Source: Garcia nutans (taxonomy: Eukaryota > Streptophyta > Magnoliopsida > Malpighiales > Euphorbiaceae). From it: 64,000 bases of DNA. The notes below the pieces were generated by a model. It did not search any database and was not told the DNA's origin. It was given only the letters and a program-made list of their open reading frames with translations. Positions 49,992 to 60,416 of this stretch are shown one piece after another; position 1 is the first letter of the stretch, and each line of letters begins with the position of its first letter. The stretch is from positions 19,375,001 to 19,439,000 of the forward strand of contig CANTUV010000004.1 of assembly GCA_947685225.1 (NCBI GenBank), read 5' to 3'. Made by a program: the position numbers and the translations under genes.

Positions 49992-51202
49992 TGTTGTTAG
50001 CCAAACCCTCTTATTTTTTATCTTAGGAAATCAAATTGAATTAAACTAACACCTGTATTAAGTTATATTTTGCAGGAAGTTATTTTTTTGAAGAATCCTT
50101 GAAAAGTTTGAACATACCACTGAGAATCCCTACCAGACCATTCATGTCCAAATGAGCCAAAAGACACAAAAGGTTTCACAGTGGAGAGTACTCCTAAAAT
50201 CTCACCATACCATATCAAGTCTGACCGGGCCATTCAACATTCCGACCGGACTATTGGATGAGAAAAGAAGCAAAACACATAGAAGGTTTTACGGTTAGAA
50301 GTACTCTCACTTTCTCAGAGTACCACATAATTCTGACTGAACCTTAAAATTATCCAAATTATCTAGTAGAGTTCCTGACCAAGCGTACACCCAAAAATTA
50401 TTTGGACTAAGGATAGTCTGACCGGACCTGGTGCAAGTCCGACTGGCCTATTTAAAAAATACTCAAGTTAGAAGCCGTTGCATCTCCACTCAATAAGTGG
50501 AAGACACATGGACCAACCGTTGGAAGAGCATTAAGTAGAATTTTAAATATTCCGATCTGTCCATGGAGTATTCCGACCGACATTACATAATACCGACCAG
50601 ACTAAGGTAAGTCCGACCATGAAATTTCTCTAGCAAAGAAATTAGTGAAAGACAAGGCTCAAACATGTTGGTCCCAATCTCAAATGGCTATTTCATGGCT
50701 TGAAGGCTACAAAAACTATAAGTAACTTCATTTTTATATAAGATTGTGATTGTAATAGCCTACTTTAACATCTTTCTTTTCTTTGCATCAAAATCTCATT
50801 TTGTATTGAGCGAGTGTTGGGTGTGAGCATTAAGCACCATCTTAAGTTTGAGTGTGAGCTTAGAAACACTTAGATTGTGAGAGTGAGCTTGGGAAAACTC
50901 TTATAAGGGTTGTGATGATTGATCTCAAACCATTGTACTAGTTTGGTGTGAGCTAAAAAAAACACCAAGTTAGAGTTAAGCTTGTAAAAACTCAAAACTA
51001 GTAGAGCCTTAACAAGTTGTTAAGGAAGTGGATGTAGGATCAAGGTAAATCCAAACCATTATAAATCTTTGGGTTCATTGTTCCATCTTCTGCTTAATCT
51101 TCTTCTACATCTTCTACATTTCTTGCTTTTTGATTTTGAATTTGCCATCACTTTTGAAACCAACCAATTCACCCCCCTCTTGCTTGCTATCTTGGGACAA
51201 CA
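49992..51202 (+). mobile_element. 5' LTR of a Ty1/copia element (1.2 kb)
   Basis: It starts TGTTGTTAGCC and ends GGGACAACA, a short inverted terminal match, and is followed two bases later by a Met-tRNA primer site. Many 'tccgaccgga' half-palindromes stand in the 5' half (50195-50610). A TATA box lies at 50735. The other LTR is not in the window. Confidence 0.75.
50735..50742 (+). promoter_or_regulatory. Copia LTR TATA box
   Basis: TATATAAG, about 470 bp before the LTR end, in a plausible position for the U3/R boundary. Confidence 0.45.
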
Positions 51203-51204
51203 AT

Positions 51205-51216
51205 TGGTATCAGAGC
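51205..51216 (+). other. Copia primer-binding site (initiator Met-tRNA)
   Basis: TGGTATCAGAGC is the standard plant LTR-element site complementary to the 3' end of initiator tRNA-Met. Confidence 0.9.
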
Positions 51217-51299
51217 CTATTAATTTCTTAAACTTAAATGTTAAATTTGATCCAAAGTGGCAACCTCTTCTTCATTTACCTGAACCTCTCATGGAAATC

Positions 51300-52668
51300 T
51301 TAATTCTCTTCTTAGATTTTGCTTTGATGGAACAAATTATTCCTCTTTGAAACATAAGATGTTTTTATTCCTAGATAGTGAGAGAATAGAGCTTTGGGGC
51401 TATATTGAAAATGAGTGGAAACTTCCTACTCCTAAAGTTGATGGTGTCTAAGTTCCTCTTCCCAAACCACAATGGTTAAATGCCAATATAAGAGATCGAT
51501 TCAAAAACCATAGGCAACCTCCATCTTGTTGAATTCTATTTTAAGAGAAGAAGCTGGGAGAGTCCAACATCTCACTTGTGCTCATTACATTTGGAAAACT
51601 CTTGAGAACTATCATGAGGGTACTATCCAAGTGAGGCTCACTGAGAAGCAAATGTATATACATGAGTATGAGCTATTCATGGAATGTTACGACATGATGA
51701 ATCACTTGCTTGCCATCATCAACGAGTTAAAGAAATATGGTAAGATACATGATCAAGATGAAGTCAATAGCAATATCTTGAGAGCACTTAGAACAAAGAA
51801 TAACTTTGAATCTAAAGTCTCTTCAATTAAAGAAGCTTATGATCTTAGCTCTTTGAGAGCCGATGAACTTGTCAAAAAACTACTCACCCTTGAATTGCAC
51901 ACCGAAAGACATGAAGAACAGGGTGAGAAGGATAAGAGGAAAGCAATAGCTCTCAAAGCAATCAAAGAAGTTGAGAGCTCAAGCAATAAAGATAGTGATG
52001 ATGAAGAAGAAATGGCAATGTTTTTAAAAAGAATGAATGATTAGAAGAGAAAGAGAAGATTGCAAGCTAACAAAAGTACACTTTCTAAAACTTCCTTCAA
52101 AGATTAAGATAAAAAGAATAAAGTGAAATGTTATAAATGTGGCAAATCCGGTCATATCAAATCAAATTGCTTCAAGTTGAAAAACAAAAAAGAAATGGGA
52201 TAAAGAAAAGAAGAAATCACTCAAAGCTACATAGGATGACTCTTCCTAAAGTAAAGAAGAAGAAGAAGGAATTGCCAATCTATGTCTCATGGCTATTGAA
52301 GATGGAAAAGACTCCAATGAGGTAAGTACTCAATCCTTGAATTTAATTGGATATGATGACAATGATATTGATGCTTTAGATGATACTAATATGATTGAAC
52401 ATATGAACCTTAGAGTAGAAAAATATTTTTCTAAGATGAAATTTTATAAGGATAAATGCTCTAAGCTAGAGAAGGACTTTTTGAGCTTAAAAAATTTGAC
52501 TTTAGAATTAAAAACCTCAAATGAACAATTGTTGAAATCCATTGATGCAATGAATAAAAATTCACATAGTTTAGAAAATGTGATCAAGGAAAATAGAATT
52601 TTAAAGCATGAACTAAAAGAGCTTAAAGATTCAATTTCAAAATTTCACAAAGGAAAAGAAGCATAAGA
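51300..52668 (+). pseudogene. decayed Copia gag
   Basis: The N-terminal block has FDGTNYSSLKHKMFLFLDSE and IELWGYIENEW (51310-51415). The main part is a 172-codon frame (51526-52044) of the UBN2 gag type (LTEKQMYIHEYELF, KKYGKIHDQDEVNSNILRAL). In the same frame, beyond two stops, stands the zinc knuckle CYKCGKSGHIKSNC (52129-52170). A second frame (52289-52666) is a coiled-coil-rich continuation (LRVEKYFSKMKFYKDKCSKL). Stops at about 51451, 52042 and 52109 and a frameshift before 52289 make it non-functional. Gag would package element RNA. Confidence 0.8.
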
Positions 52669-53160
52669 TACATTAATTAATAATTAAAGGTCGCCTTCCT
52701 TGAAACATGGTTTAGGATTCAATGGATCATCCAATACTACATCTAGTACACCTTCCTTGAAACATCTAGTGTTGAAGTTGTAAAGAACACCAATGGACAA
52801 ATTAAGTCTAAAAATTCTGAAAGGATTACATCGGGTACACAATGCTTTAGAACTAAAGTTCCAAAAGAAAATCATGCATTCATGTACACTAGGCATGAAC
52901 ATAAACACAAAAATGCACAAAAACAAGCTCATTCAACACATACTTGTAATTGTGTACATAGTTCATTGTATTTCAATAGGAAAGTGTGCATAAGTATAAA
53001 ATATTATATCAATGTACATATTGTATGAAATTTGGGCATAAGAGCACATTTTACTATATTAAGAAGGCTCATCTCAAGTTAGAGGATCCTTCTACTACTA
53101 ACCCCTAAAGACCCAACCTTATTTGGGTACCTAAAAGAAGATGAACATTATTGTTTTTAT
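52669..53160 (+). other. Copia gag-protease linker, degenerate
   Basis: Short broken frames in the collinear position between gag and protease. No domain is recognisable. Confidence 0.5.
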
Positions 53161-53600
53161 AGGTATGCTTAAAATCTACTATCAATGAGAGTTCTTGGTT
53201 TGTGGATAGTGGATGTTCAAGGCATATGACGGGAAATGCAAAGATTTTTACAACTCTCACTAACAAGTATAGAGGTGATGTTACTTTTGGGAATAATACA
53301 AAATGCAAAATAATTAACATTGGCTCCATTGGCATGCTTGGTAAAATTTTGATTGAAAATATTTGGCTTGTTGATGGGTTGAAACACAATTTACTTAGTA
53401 TAAGTCAATTATGTGATAAAGGATATGATGTAAGTTTTGATTCCAAAGGATGCAAAGTTACCAATTCAAATGGTGAAATTGCATTCAAAGAAGCTAGAGT
53501 TAGTAACACATAAAAAATTGACATATATTGCAATAATGTATTTGAATGTTTGATTTCTATTAATAATGATGATTGGTTATGGCATAAAAGACTAGGACAT
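53161..53600 (+). pseudogene. Copia protease and start of gag-pre-integrase domain
   Basis: A 103-codon frame carries the retropepsin-like active site block WFVDSGCSRHMTG (Asp-Ser-Gly, about 53196-53234), followed by ILIENIWLVDGLKHNLLSIS (about 53344-53406). After a stop the same polyprotein continues with DWLWHKRLGH (53571-53600), the opening of the gag-pre-integrase zinc region. The sequence is cut exactly after this histidine codon start by the Athila-like LTR. Integrase, reverse transcriptase and RNase H of this copy are not in the window. Confidence 0.85.
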
Positions 53601-55423
53601 TGTTTAGATCATTTTTGTACTTGTTTTTAGTGTGATTTTATGTGTTTTTAGTTAATGTTTTGATTGATTTCTGTTTAAAGTTTGTTTGAAGTGTTTGTTC
53701 TAGGTTTAAGTGCAAAAACTCTCTTGGAAGATCAAAATAATGAAGAAAGAGCATGAATCAAGCAAGACATGGCCAAGCCAAATCAAGCTTGGGCGTGTCA
53801 CCTCAAAGAAAATGAAGGCAGAGCTTGACACGGCCAGGAGACACGGCCAAGCCACTGGTCGTGTCTCATCCAAGGAGCAAAACAAAGAAACCAAAGCAAA
53901 GAAAGAGCAAAATTGAAGAAGCAGAACTTGACACACTCAAGTGACATGGCCAAGCCACTGGCCGTGTCAAGAGCTTGGTCGTGTCCCATCCCAAGCTCAA
54001 AGCAAGCAAGGACCAAAGAAAAGAAATAGAAGAGGACACACCCATATGACACGGCCAGGAGCTTGGCTGTGTCACCCCTTGAGACTAAATAAAAGAAAGA
54101 AAAGAAAGAAAGAAAGAAGGCAGTGAAGGACACGGCCAAAGAAAAATGAGAGACACGGCCAAGCCAAAGCAAGCTTGGCCATGTCACCGTTAATATATAT
54201 TGGAATTCTTTTGCACAAAAAAAGAGGAAGTCGGGGGGAGAAGGCGTAGGGTTTTTAGGGCGGAAAAGAAAAGAGAAAAAGAAGAAAAACAAAGAAAATA
54301 AGGGGGAGACACGATTTGGGGAGAGGAGAGAGTGACACTCTCCTTGTCCCTTCATCTTCATCCTCCATTTCTATCCTCTCCATCTTCTCCATCTTCCATT
54401 GATAAGATCTTTGAGATTCTTTGGGATAAAGTGGGTTAACAAGCTCTTAAAGGTTGAAGAAGCTTCATTGAAGGATTGGTGACTTGAGAAAGCTCCATTC
54501 CATCTCTTAAAGGCATAATCAATTGAAGGATTGGTGACTTGAGAAAGCTCCATTCCACGTTGCAAAGGAGAATCATCCATTGAAGAGGGCTTGAGTTCTT
54601 CATCATACATCAAAGTGGAGCTAGGAGGAAGACTAGTAATCCTACTCCTGGCATCTACAAGGGGTTTTTCTATTCTCTCTTTTAATTCATTTCAATATTG
54701 TTTTTGTTGTATTAAGAGAATTGATATTGCAATGAACAATTTGTATTTGATTTATATTGAGTTGAATGAATGTTTTAAATTGATGATGTTGAGCTAAATA
54801 CCCATGCCTAGGGTTTGTAGTATATTTGATTGAATGCTTTGATTTGATATTTCCATTGATGTACCTTATTGTCGGTTGATTGCATTGGATTGTATGCTAG
54901 GTTGATAGATTAGCTACCTATTGATCTCTAAAATTGAATGAAGGACCAAGAGGTGAAGTTGGATATCAGAATTATGCAATTGACTACCCTAAGAATGAAT
55001 TAGAAATATAAGTTCTATGGTTCATTAATTTGCAAATGTAAAACAATTGGTTGTTGTTGATTCATGAATGTGAAAACTAATGAATTTTTTAATTGACTAA
55101 TTAAACTTAAGAAACAAATTAATTACAAGGTTAAATTAATGGATAATATGAGAATTGAGCTTTGATTGAATGGACTTATAACCCTGGGCACCTTCCCAAG
55201 AATCGATTTGATCTTGTACAACCATCACACACATTAACCCTTACACTCATTACTCTTAGGTTTAAATTACTCCTGCACCATTCCAAATAACAGACTCTCA
55301 TTTTTAAATTAGTTGTCAATCAAGCAATTACGAACTTCACCTTCCTTGTGAGACGACCTTGGGGCAATCACCTTTGCTACAATTACCTCGTATACTTGTG
55401 AGTGACTCTTGTAGTAGTACTTA
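53601..55423 (+). mobile_element. second Athila-like LTR, inserted in the Copia element
   Basis: It starts TGTTTAGATC and is homologous to 44693-46283 over the first 900 bp: the 'acttgtttttagt-tgattt' start, many ACACGGCC motifs, and the 'ggaattctt-tgcac' segment after the TATA-like 'ttaatatata' at 54187. The 3' part diverges and ends against a D LTR at 55424, so its true end and target duplication cannot be seen. A 'cgaccttggggcaatcacc' block (55357) is typical of the end region of such LTRs. Antisense frames are artefacts of GA-rich DNA. Confidence 0.65.
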
Positions 55424-55639
55424 TGTAATATCCCAAAGTATACCCCAAAAATTTTAGAGTTATTGTTGTATTTGGATTTAAAGTATATTATAAGAGATAG
55501 ATGTATAAGGAGGATAATATGTATACATATGGTATTTGGAAAACATGGAAAATATAAATGTAATATAAAAGAGATATACATATACCAACATATACATCAC
55601 ATATATATAATGTATAAAGTGGTGTAGGAAAAGTAAGTT

Positions 55640-55693
<54 letters not shown>

Positions 55694-55836
55694 GAAAAAG
55701 AAGAAAGAAAAGTCAAAGGAAGAAAGTGGTGGTGGAGAATATTTTAGGATATATATTATTATATATATATATATATATATGATAAGTATGAGAAAAAGAA
55801 GAAAAGATCTTCTTTTCTTCTTCTTCTTCTTCTTGC

Positions 55837-55874
<38 letters not shown>

Positions 55875-56482
55875 TGATTTTGGTTGATTTATATACCAAA
55901 TTCTTAAGGGTTTTAAGAGAGTTGAAGTTGGAGATTGAAGATTTGGCATAATATCCAAGTAAGTGTTCATTTCTTTGAGTTGATTCTATTGATTGTGTAT
56001 CCAAGTAAGTATTCATTTTCTTGTATTGATTTCTATTGATTGAGGTTATATTTGATATGGTTGGTGTGTGAAGATGATGATAATGAAAGATTGAAGTATA
56101 TAGATGTGTTGAATTGGTATCTAGATGATGATAATTTGGGTTATTTGTGAGGATGATGATGAATTGTTGAAATTGTTGAGTAAGGGTTAGTATAAATGAA
56201 TTGGGAATTTGAGTAGATGATTCATGGTGATGTATATAATGATTATTATTATGATATATTGAAGTTATATAAGTGTTAAATTGATAAGTAATTGATGAAT
56301 ATAATCAAGATGTTGATTAAGGGTGATGAAGTATGAGTTTTGAAGTGTTTGTGTTTTCATGGATGAGAGTTCGAAATTCATGATTTTTGCCTGACACGGC
56401 CAGTGACACGGCCATGTTGTTGGGTGTGTCAACGGTATTGAGTTTGATGTTTGTGACACGACCATTAACACGGCCATGTTAC
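55424..56482 (+). mobile_element. family D LTR, 5' portion
   Basis: It starts TGTAATATCCC, matching the expected start of 37075. It carries (TAA)n at 55645-55690, (TA)n at 55757-55780, a 'cttcttcttcttctt' tract and (GA)n at 55842-55872. The last 90 bp hold several ACACGGCC motifs. It is interrupted at 56483 by the minus-strand Tat element. Confidence 0.65.
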
Positions 56483-56777
56483 TGTGAACCTCGATTTCCA
56501 CCTGAAAAGGATTCGGGAGAACGTTCACTTGTTGTCGGGAGTGGCCACTCAGTTTATTTTGTCCGAAGGGAAAAGCTAAGAAAACCCTTGTCTGACTCCA
56601 ATTAACGCATCCAATGTAAAGGCTCCTAATCTACGAACCCAAGGAGGATTCGGGGACTATGTCATGTATTTGATTAATTTGCCAAATAAGAAATGAATCC
56701 AAAAGAAAAATAAGAAGGAAGAAGAAGAGATGGTTGATAAATTGTGGACTTGCTATTTGGGTGAATCCCAAATATGC

Positions 56778-56818
56778 CTACATACTCTCATTTTTATGAG
56801 AGATCAAAGCCCATGTAG
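56778..56818. other. nested stem motif in Tat LTR
   Basis: Outer arms CTACAT/ATGTAG enclose inner arms CTCTCAT/ATGAGAG. A second version with the same outer arms and different inner arms lies behind pol at 62259-62301. Confidence 0.55.
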
Positions 56819-57258
56819 TTCGAAAAAGCCTATTTAAAGGCAATTATGCATTTATGCATGTGTGTGTGTATGCTTTGTGCATTGTCGGGCTCTTTGCCAA
56901 AAATTGTGTGATTTTGAGCACTTGGTGCTAAATTTGATTAAATTTGGGTACTTGGTACCAAAAAGAATGCAATTTAGGCTCCATGCCCCAAAAATTAATT
57001 GATTCGTGACTTAATGTCGAAGTTTTGATTGATTAGTTAATTAGGCCTTAGACCTAAAAGGATTAGATCTTTGACCAAAAAGAAATTAAGAAGAAAATGG
57101 AATGCTTAATGTATCCTTGAATTGACAAAAATGAATTAAGATATTACCTTGTTTATGATTTTCCCACTTCTAAGTTCCAGATCTTGTTCTCTCAGAATAT
57201 GCTCCTTGCTTCCTGTAACATGCTCCCAAAAGCCCCCCTTTTCTGAGGATCGAAAGCC

Positions 57259-57266
57259 TTTTTATA
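57259..57266 (-). promoter_or_regulatory. minus-strand LTR TATA box
   Basis: The minus strand reads CTATAAAAAGGC, in the middle of the LTR and pointing in the direction of pol transcription. It is the likely U3 promoter. Confidence 0.55.
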
Positions 57267-57286
57267 GACAAAATTTCGGACTGGAC

Positions 57287-57322
57287 GGCGGTCGGACCGC
57301 CGACTCCGGCGGTCGGACCGCC
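57287..57322. other. two GGCGGTC-G-GACCGCC palindromes
   Basis: Perfect 7-bp arms with a one-base centre at 57287-57301 and 57308-57322, only 20 bp upstream of the minus-strand TATA box. They are strikingly GC-rich in an AT-rich window. A second pair stands at 60333-60367. Confidence 0.75.
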
Positions 57323-57561
57323 AAGCTTGGCGGTTCAGCCCTCAAAAAATCTCCCGATTTTCGTTCAAACTGATTTTCTAGGAGCTGTGGACCTCCAAAA
57401 ATTATTCCGAGGCCATATCCGTGATCGTTGCATTGCTCCGGACATTTCAAGTACCATGAAGACATACTTTTGGTGGATTCTGCCGTGGTCACCCGGTCTG
57501 GCTTGGTCACTTGCAGTCTAAGAAAATCGGCTTTCCGAGCCTCAAAATTCGAGTGTTCACA

Positions 57562-57576
57562 ATTGCCCCCCACTGG
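57562..57576 (-). other. polypurine tract of the minus-strand Tat element
   Basis: The minus strand reads CAGTGGGGGGCAAT directly before the LTR start TGTGAAC. The GGGGGCAA core matches the tract before the LTR at 8085, which supports common lineage. Confidence 0.7.
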
Positions 57577-57668
57577 GGTCCATAAAAAATGATTTATGGA
57601 GCACAGTGGTCGTTAGAAATGAGAATTTTGAGCGAGGTGTAAAAAGACCCGCGTTTTCATCTTTTCCT

Positions 57669-57676
57669 TATAAATA
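57669..57676 (+). promoter_or_regulatory. TATA box of the antisense plant-mobile-domain gene
   Basis: TATAAATA followed by GG, 75 bp before the ATG at 57751 and followed by a CT-rich leader, as in ordinary plant promoters. It points against the direction of the surrounding retrotransposon. Confidence 0.6.
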
Positions 57677-57750
57677 GGCTCATTTCAAATTAATTTTCAT
57701 TTGCTTTACTCTTTCTTTCTCTTTCCTTTCCTTTGAACTTTCTTTCAACA

Positions 57751-59981
57751 ATGGATTTCACTGGCTTTGAAGACTTCGAGATCCCACTCCCTCCTTGCAA
57801 TCTTTTACTTGAGGAGGAGAAGCATAGCTCTCGGACCGGCTGCTATGAGGTAAGTACCTTCCTCTTTACTTATCTAGTATGCATGTTTAGGAATTTTATT
57901 TATTTCTAGTAAGGAACTTAGAAACAAATTTTTATGAATCTTTCCTTTACATATACTAGTAATGAATCAAGGGTAATACCAAGTTTCACCATGTTTTGCC
58001 ATCAGTAATTATTTCTAGTAAAGAACTTAGAAATAATCTTCTAGGAAGTCACACCCGGCTGGGGATAGAACTTAAATTCTCCTGAAGTTCCCCCCTAAAT
58101 TATCCACAATAATGAATTTTTTTTAAGACACTGCGATTAGGATATCCACTGCCGAGAGACCCATGAGCACTATTCCGGCTTACATTCTTGAGGCCGGTCA
58201 TCCGGTGGGGGATCTTATCAGACCTGCTTTTCTCCACCATTTGAGGACTATAGATGCGGGCAGGGATATCCACAGGGAGTTGATCTACGCGCTGGCTGAG
58301 CGATGGTGGCCCACTACTGATACCTTCCATTTTGCTTGGGGGGAGATGACGATGACACCTACCAACTTTTCCGTCATTTCTAGGATTCCCTTCGGCGTTG
58401 AGATGGTGGAGTACTAGAATGACTGGCGGCATGACATCTCTTCAGCCGACATGGTCACTCTGATCGGGGTTGACTATCCTCGACATCAGGCGCCCCGCTG
58501 CATTCAACGAAGGTGGCTAGTAGAGCAGGCGCCAGCCATCTATACTGGCTATGAGGTAGGCGATCTTACAGCTGATCAGGTGGCCAAGTTCACCCTGATA
58601 CTCCTGTTTGCTAGCTCCTTCTTAGCAAACAGGAAGGATGCAGTGAATCTCAATGTGTTGAAGAGTCTAACCGACCTGACGCGACTTCGGACATATGATT
58701 GGGCCAGCATGATGCTGTGTAAATTGTATGATGATATGTCAGACCTCTGCTATACCCGCATTACTCCATGTGGCCTGTACTACTTCTGGGAGGTAATGTA
58801 AAGAACATTTCCTTCACCTTACATGCACTGACTCTGATATTTTCTTCATTTTTTTTCTAGACTTGGGCTTATGAGTACTTTCCTGATGTCGCCCCCTTTC
58901 TTCATGAGCCACTTGCCCCTGTAGATCCTCTTTCTCCCATTGCTTAGAGGTGGTATAAAGAGAGGATAGTAGTACCAAAGAGGAAGCTTCCTATCAGAGA
59001 GCTGAGATCATTCTTTGACAGCTGCTCCATGAACTCGGTAAATATTTTCTCCTCATCCTTATTTATTGTATTAGAGAAAATGATTCACTAACATAATAAA
59101 TTTTTACAGGTAGCATTTACAGCGATGTCTAGCCGGTTGGCAGAGTGGATTGCTCAAGATCACAACTTTCAGCGATCCCAGTTCCTGACTCACCGTCGAT
59201 TCATACTTCCCCATCCAGAGTATCGACGGTACTATCTCGCTGAGAGAGTGACTTTCTAGATTGCTGGCTTCCGTACATCTCCCTCGGACCCCCTGAAGAC
59301 ATGCTATCTCTGACGCTTCTGCCTATTTCAGCGTCTCAGTATGAGGGCTATCCCTTCGAATCGGCCCTTGCCCCGGAAGAGGAAGATTATGATTTCTACT
59401 GTCTTCAGCGACTAATGCCACGCATTGGGGCATGGTTCGATTCTGTGCCACCTTACCGGTCCTCCCACTCTTCGGCCCCCACTTCCAGCACCCTGGGAGA
59501 GGATCCCTCTTCGAGCTGGCGAGCTGACAGACCTTCTTCCTCTAGGGCTGGGGCTTCCACTTTCAGGGCTGGATCATCACGTACCGGAGTGAGCAGCAGT
59601 TCATCATACTTGAGGCCTCCCTCATCCGTCCTTGCGGCTACTGGTCAATTGGACCCTGCTTTAGCCGACTTGAGGCTGCCATATGCTGTTTGTTATCATG
59701 CGCCTGATGGTTGGGTGACCTGACCAATTAGTGCAGAGATTGCACCCTATCGGAGCCTTGTTCACATCACTCAGGTATATCCTTTTAGAACTTTTCATGA
59801 AAAGGATTCATAAAAGTCTCTTGAAATTGATTGCGATTGTCCTTTTTTACAGGTACCTGAGGGCCTAGTTACTGAAATGGCAGCAATGATCACTGCTTTC
59901 TCGGATGAGCTGACAGGTGCTTGGACTGATGCTGCTTATGAGAGACCGAACAGGCCGCAAAGACGGAGAGCCCGACGCTGA
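57751..59981 (+). pseudogene. antisense cargo gene 1: plant mobile domain (PMD) protein
   Basis: Multi-exon gene on the strand opposite to the Tat element that contains it. Exon 1 (57751-57849) begins MDFTGFEDFEIPLPP. Exon 2 (from about 58128 to 58792) has the PMD hallmark HRELIYALAERWWPTTDTFH and FTLILLFASSFLANRKDAVN. Exon 3 (58861-59037) starts TWAYEYFPD. Exon 4 (59110-59774) ends in a serine-rich part. Exon 5 (59853-59981) ends with RPQRRRARR. The junctions at 58793, 58861, 59038, 59110, 59775 and 59853 are GT-AG and phase 0. In-frame TAG codons at 58415, 58945 and 59257 and TGA near 59721, plus frameshifts near 58128 and 59260-59320, disable it. PMD proteins are plant-specific and often carried by transposons; a molecular role for this copy is not known. 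Confidence 0.75.
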
Positions 59982-60332
59982 ATTCTCACATTTGTCTTGG
60001 ACTATATTTGTAGTATTTGAATTATTCTTGCTCTGTACTTTGTACTTTTCATATTTTCCGCCTGTCATTTGAACTTAAATATAAACCTGCACTAATTTGT
60101 TAGTATTAACAACAGATATGTATGAATGATGTTTTTTTGTTTTTTGTTTTTAGAAATCTATTTTCAAAAATAAATCCCTGAAATAACCCCAAAAATATTA
60201 CCTAAAATAATCTAAACAGGGTCAAAACACAAGAATTTCATAAAATAAAATAAAAATAAGATAAAAATAAAATAAAATAAAATAAAAATAACAAAAATGA
60301 GAATCGAAATCGTTCGGTGAAATGCCACGGAC

Positions 60333-60367
60333 GGCGGTCGAGCCGCCGACCCGGCGGTCGGACCGCC
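60333..60367. other. second pair of GGCGGTC palindromes
   Basis: GGCGGTCGAGCCGCC (60333-60347, one arm mismatched) and GGCGGTCGGACCGCC (60353-60367), with nearly the spacing of the LTR pair at 57287-57322. They lie between the two antisense genes, about 50 bp before the second gene. Confidence 0.75.
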
Positions 60368-60416
60368 GGGGAGGCGTCGGGGGCAGTATATGTATACGAA
60401 AAAAACAAAATTTTGA

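Larger units (their letters stand above)
56483..57561 (-). mobile_element. 3' LTR of the minus-strand Tat element (1079 bp)
   Basis: On the minus strand it runs from TGTGAACACTCG (57561) to CGAGGTTCACA (56483), so its ends are near-perfect inverted repeats of 7 bp and more. Directly inside lies the G-rich tract AGTGGGGGGCAAT (minus strand), the polypurine tract. The plus-strand flank at 56478-56482 is GTTAC; its partner should lie beyond the window. The LTR carries a minus-strand TATA box, two perfect GGCGGTC palindromes and a nested stem motif. Confidence 0.75.

Noticed and set aside
53798..54361. 187-codon minus-strand frame
   Set aside because: Runs through repetitive ACACGGCC motifs and AG-rich DNA of the Athila-like LTR. 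It is low-complexity, without domain or conserved counterpart.
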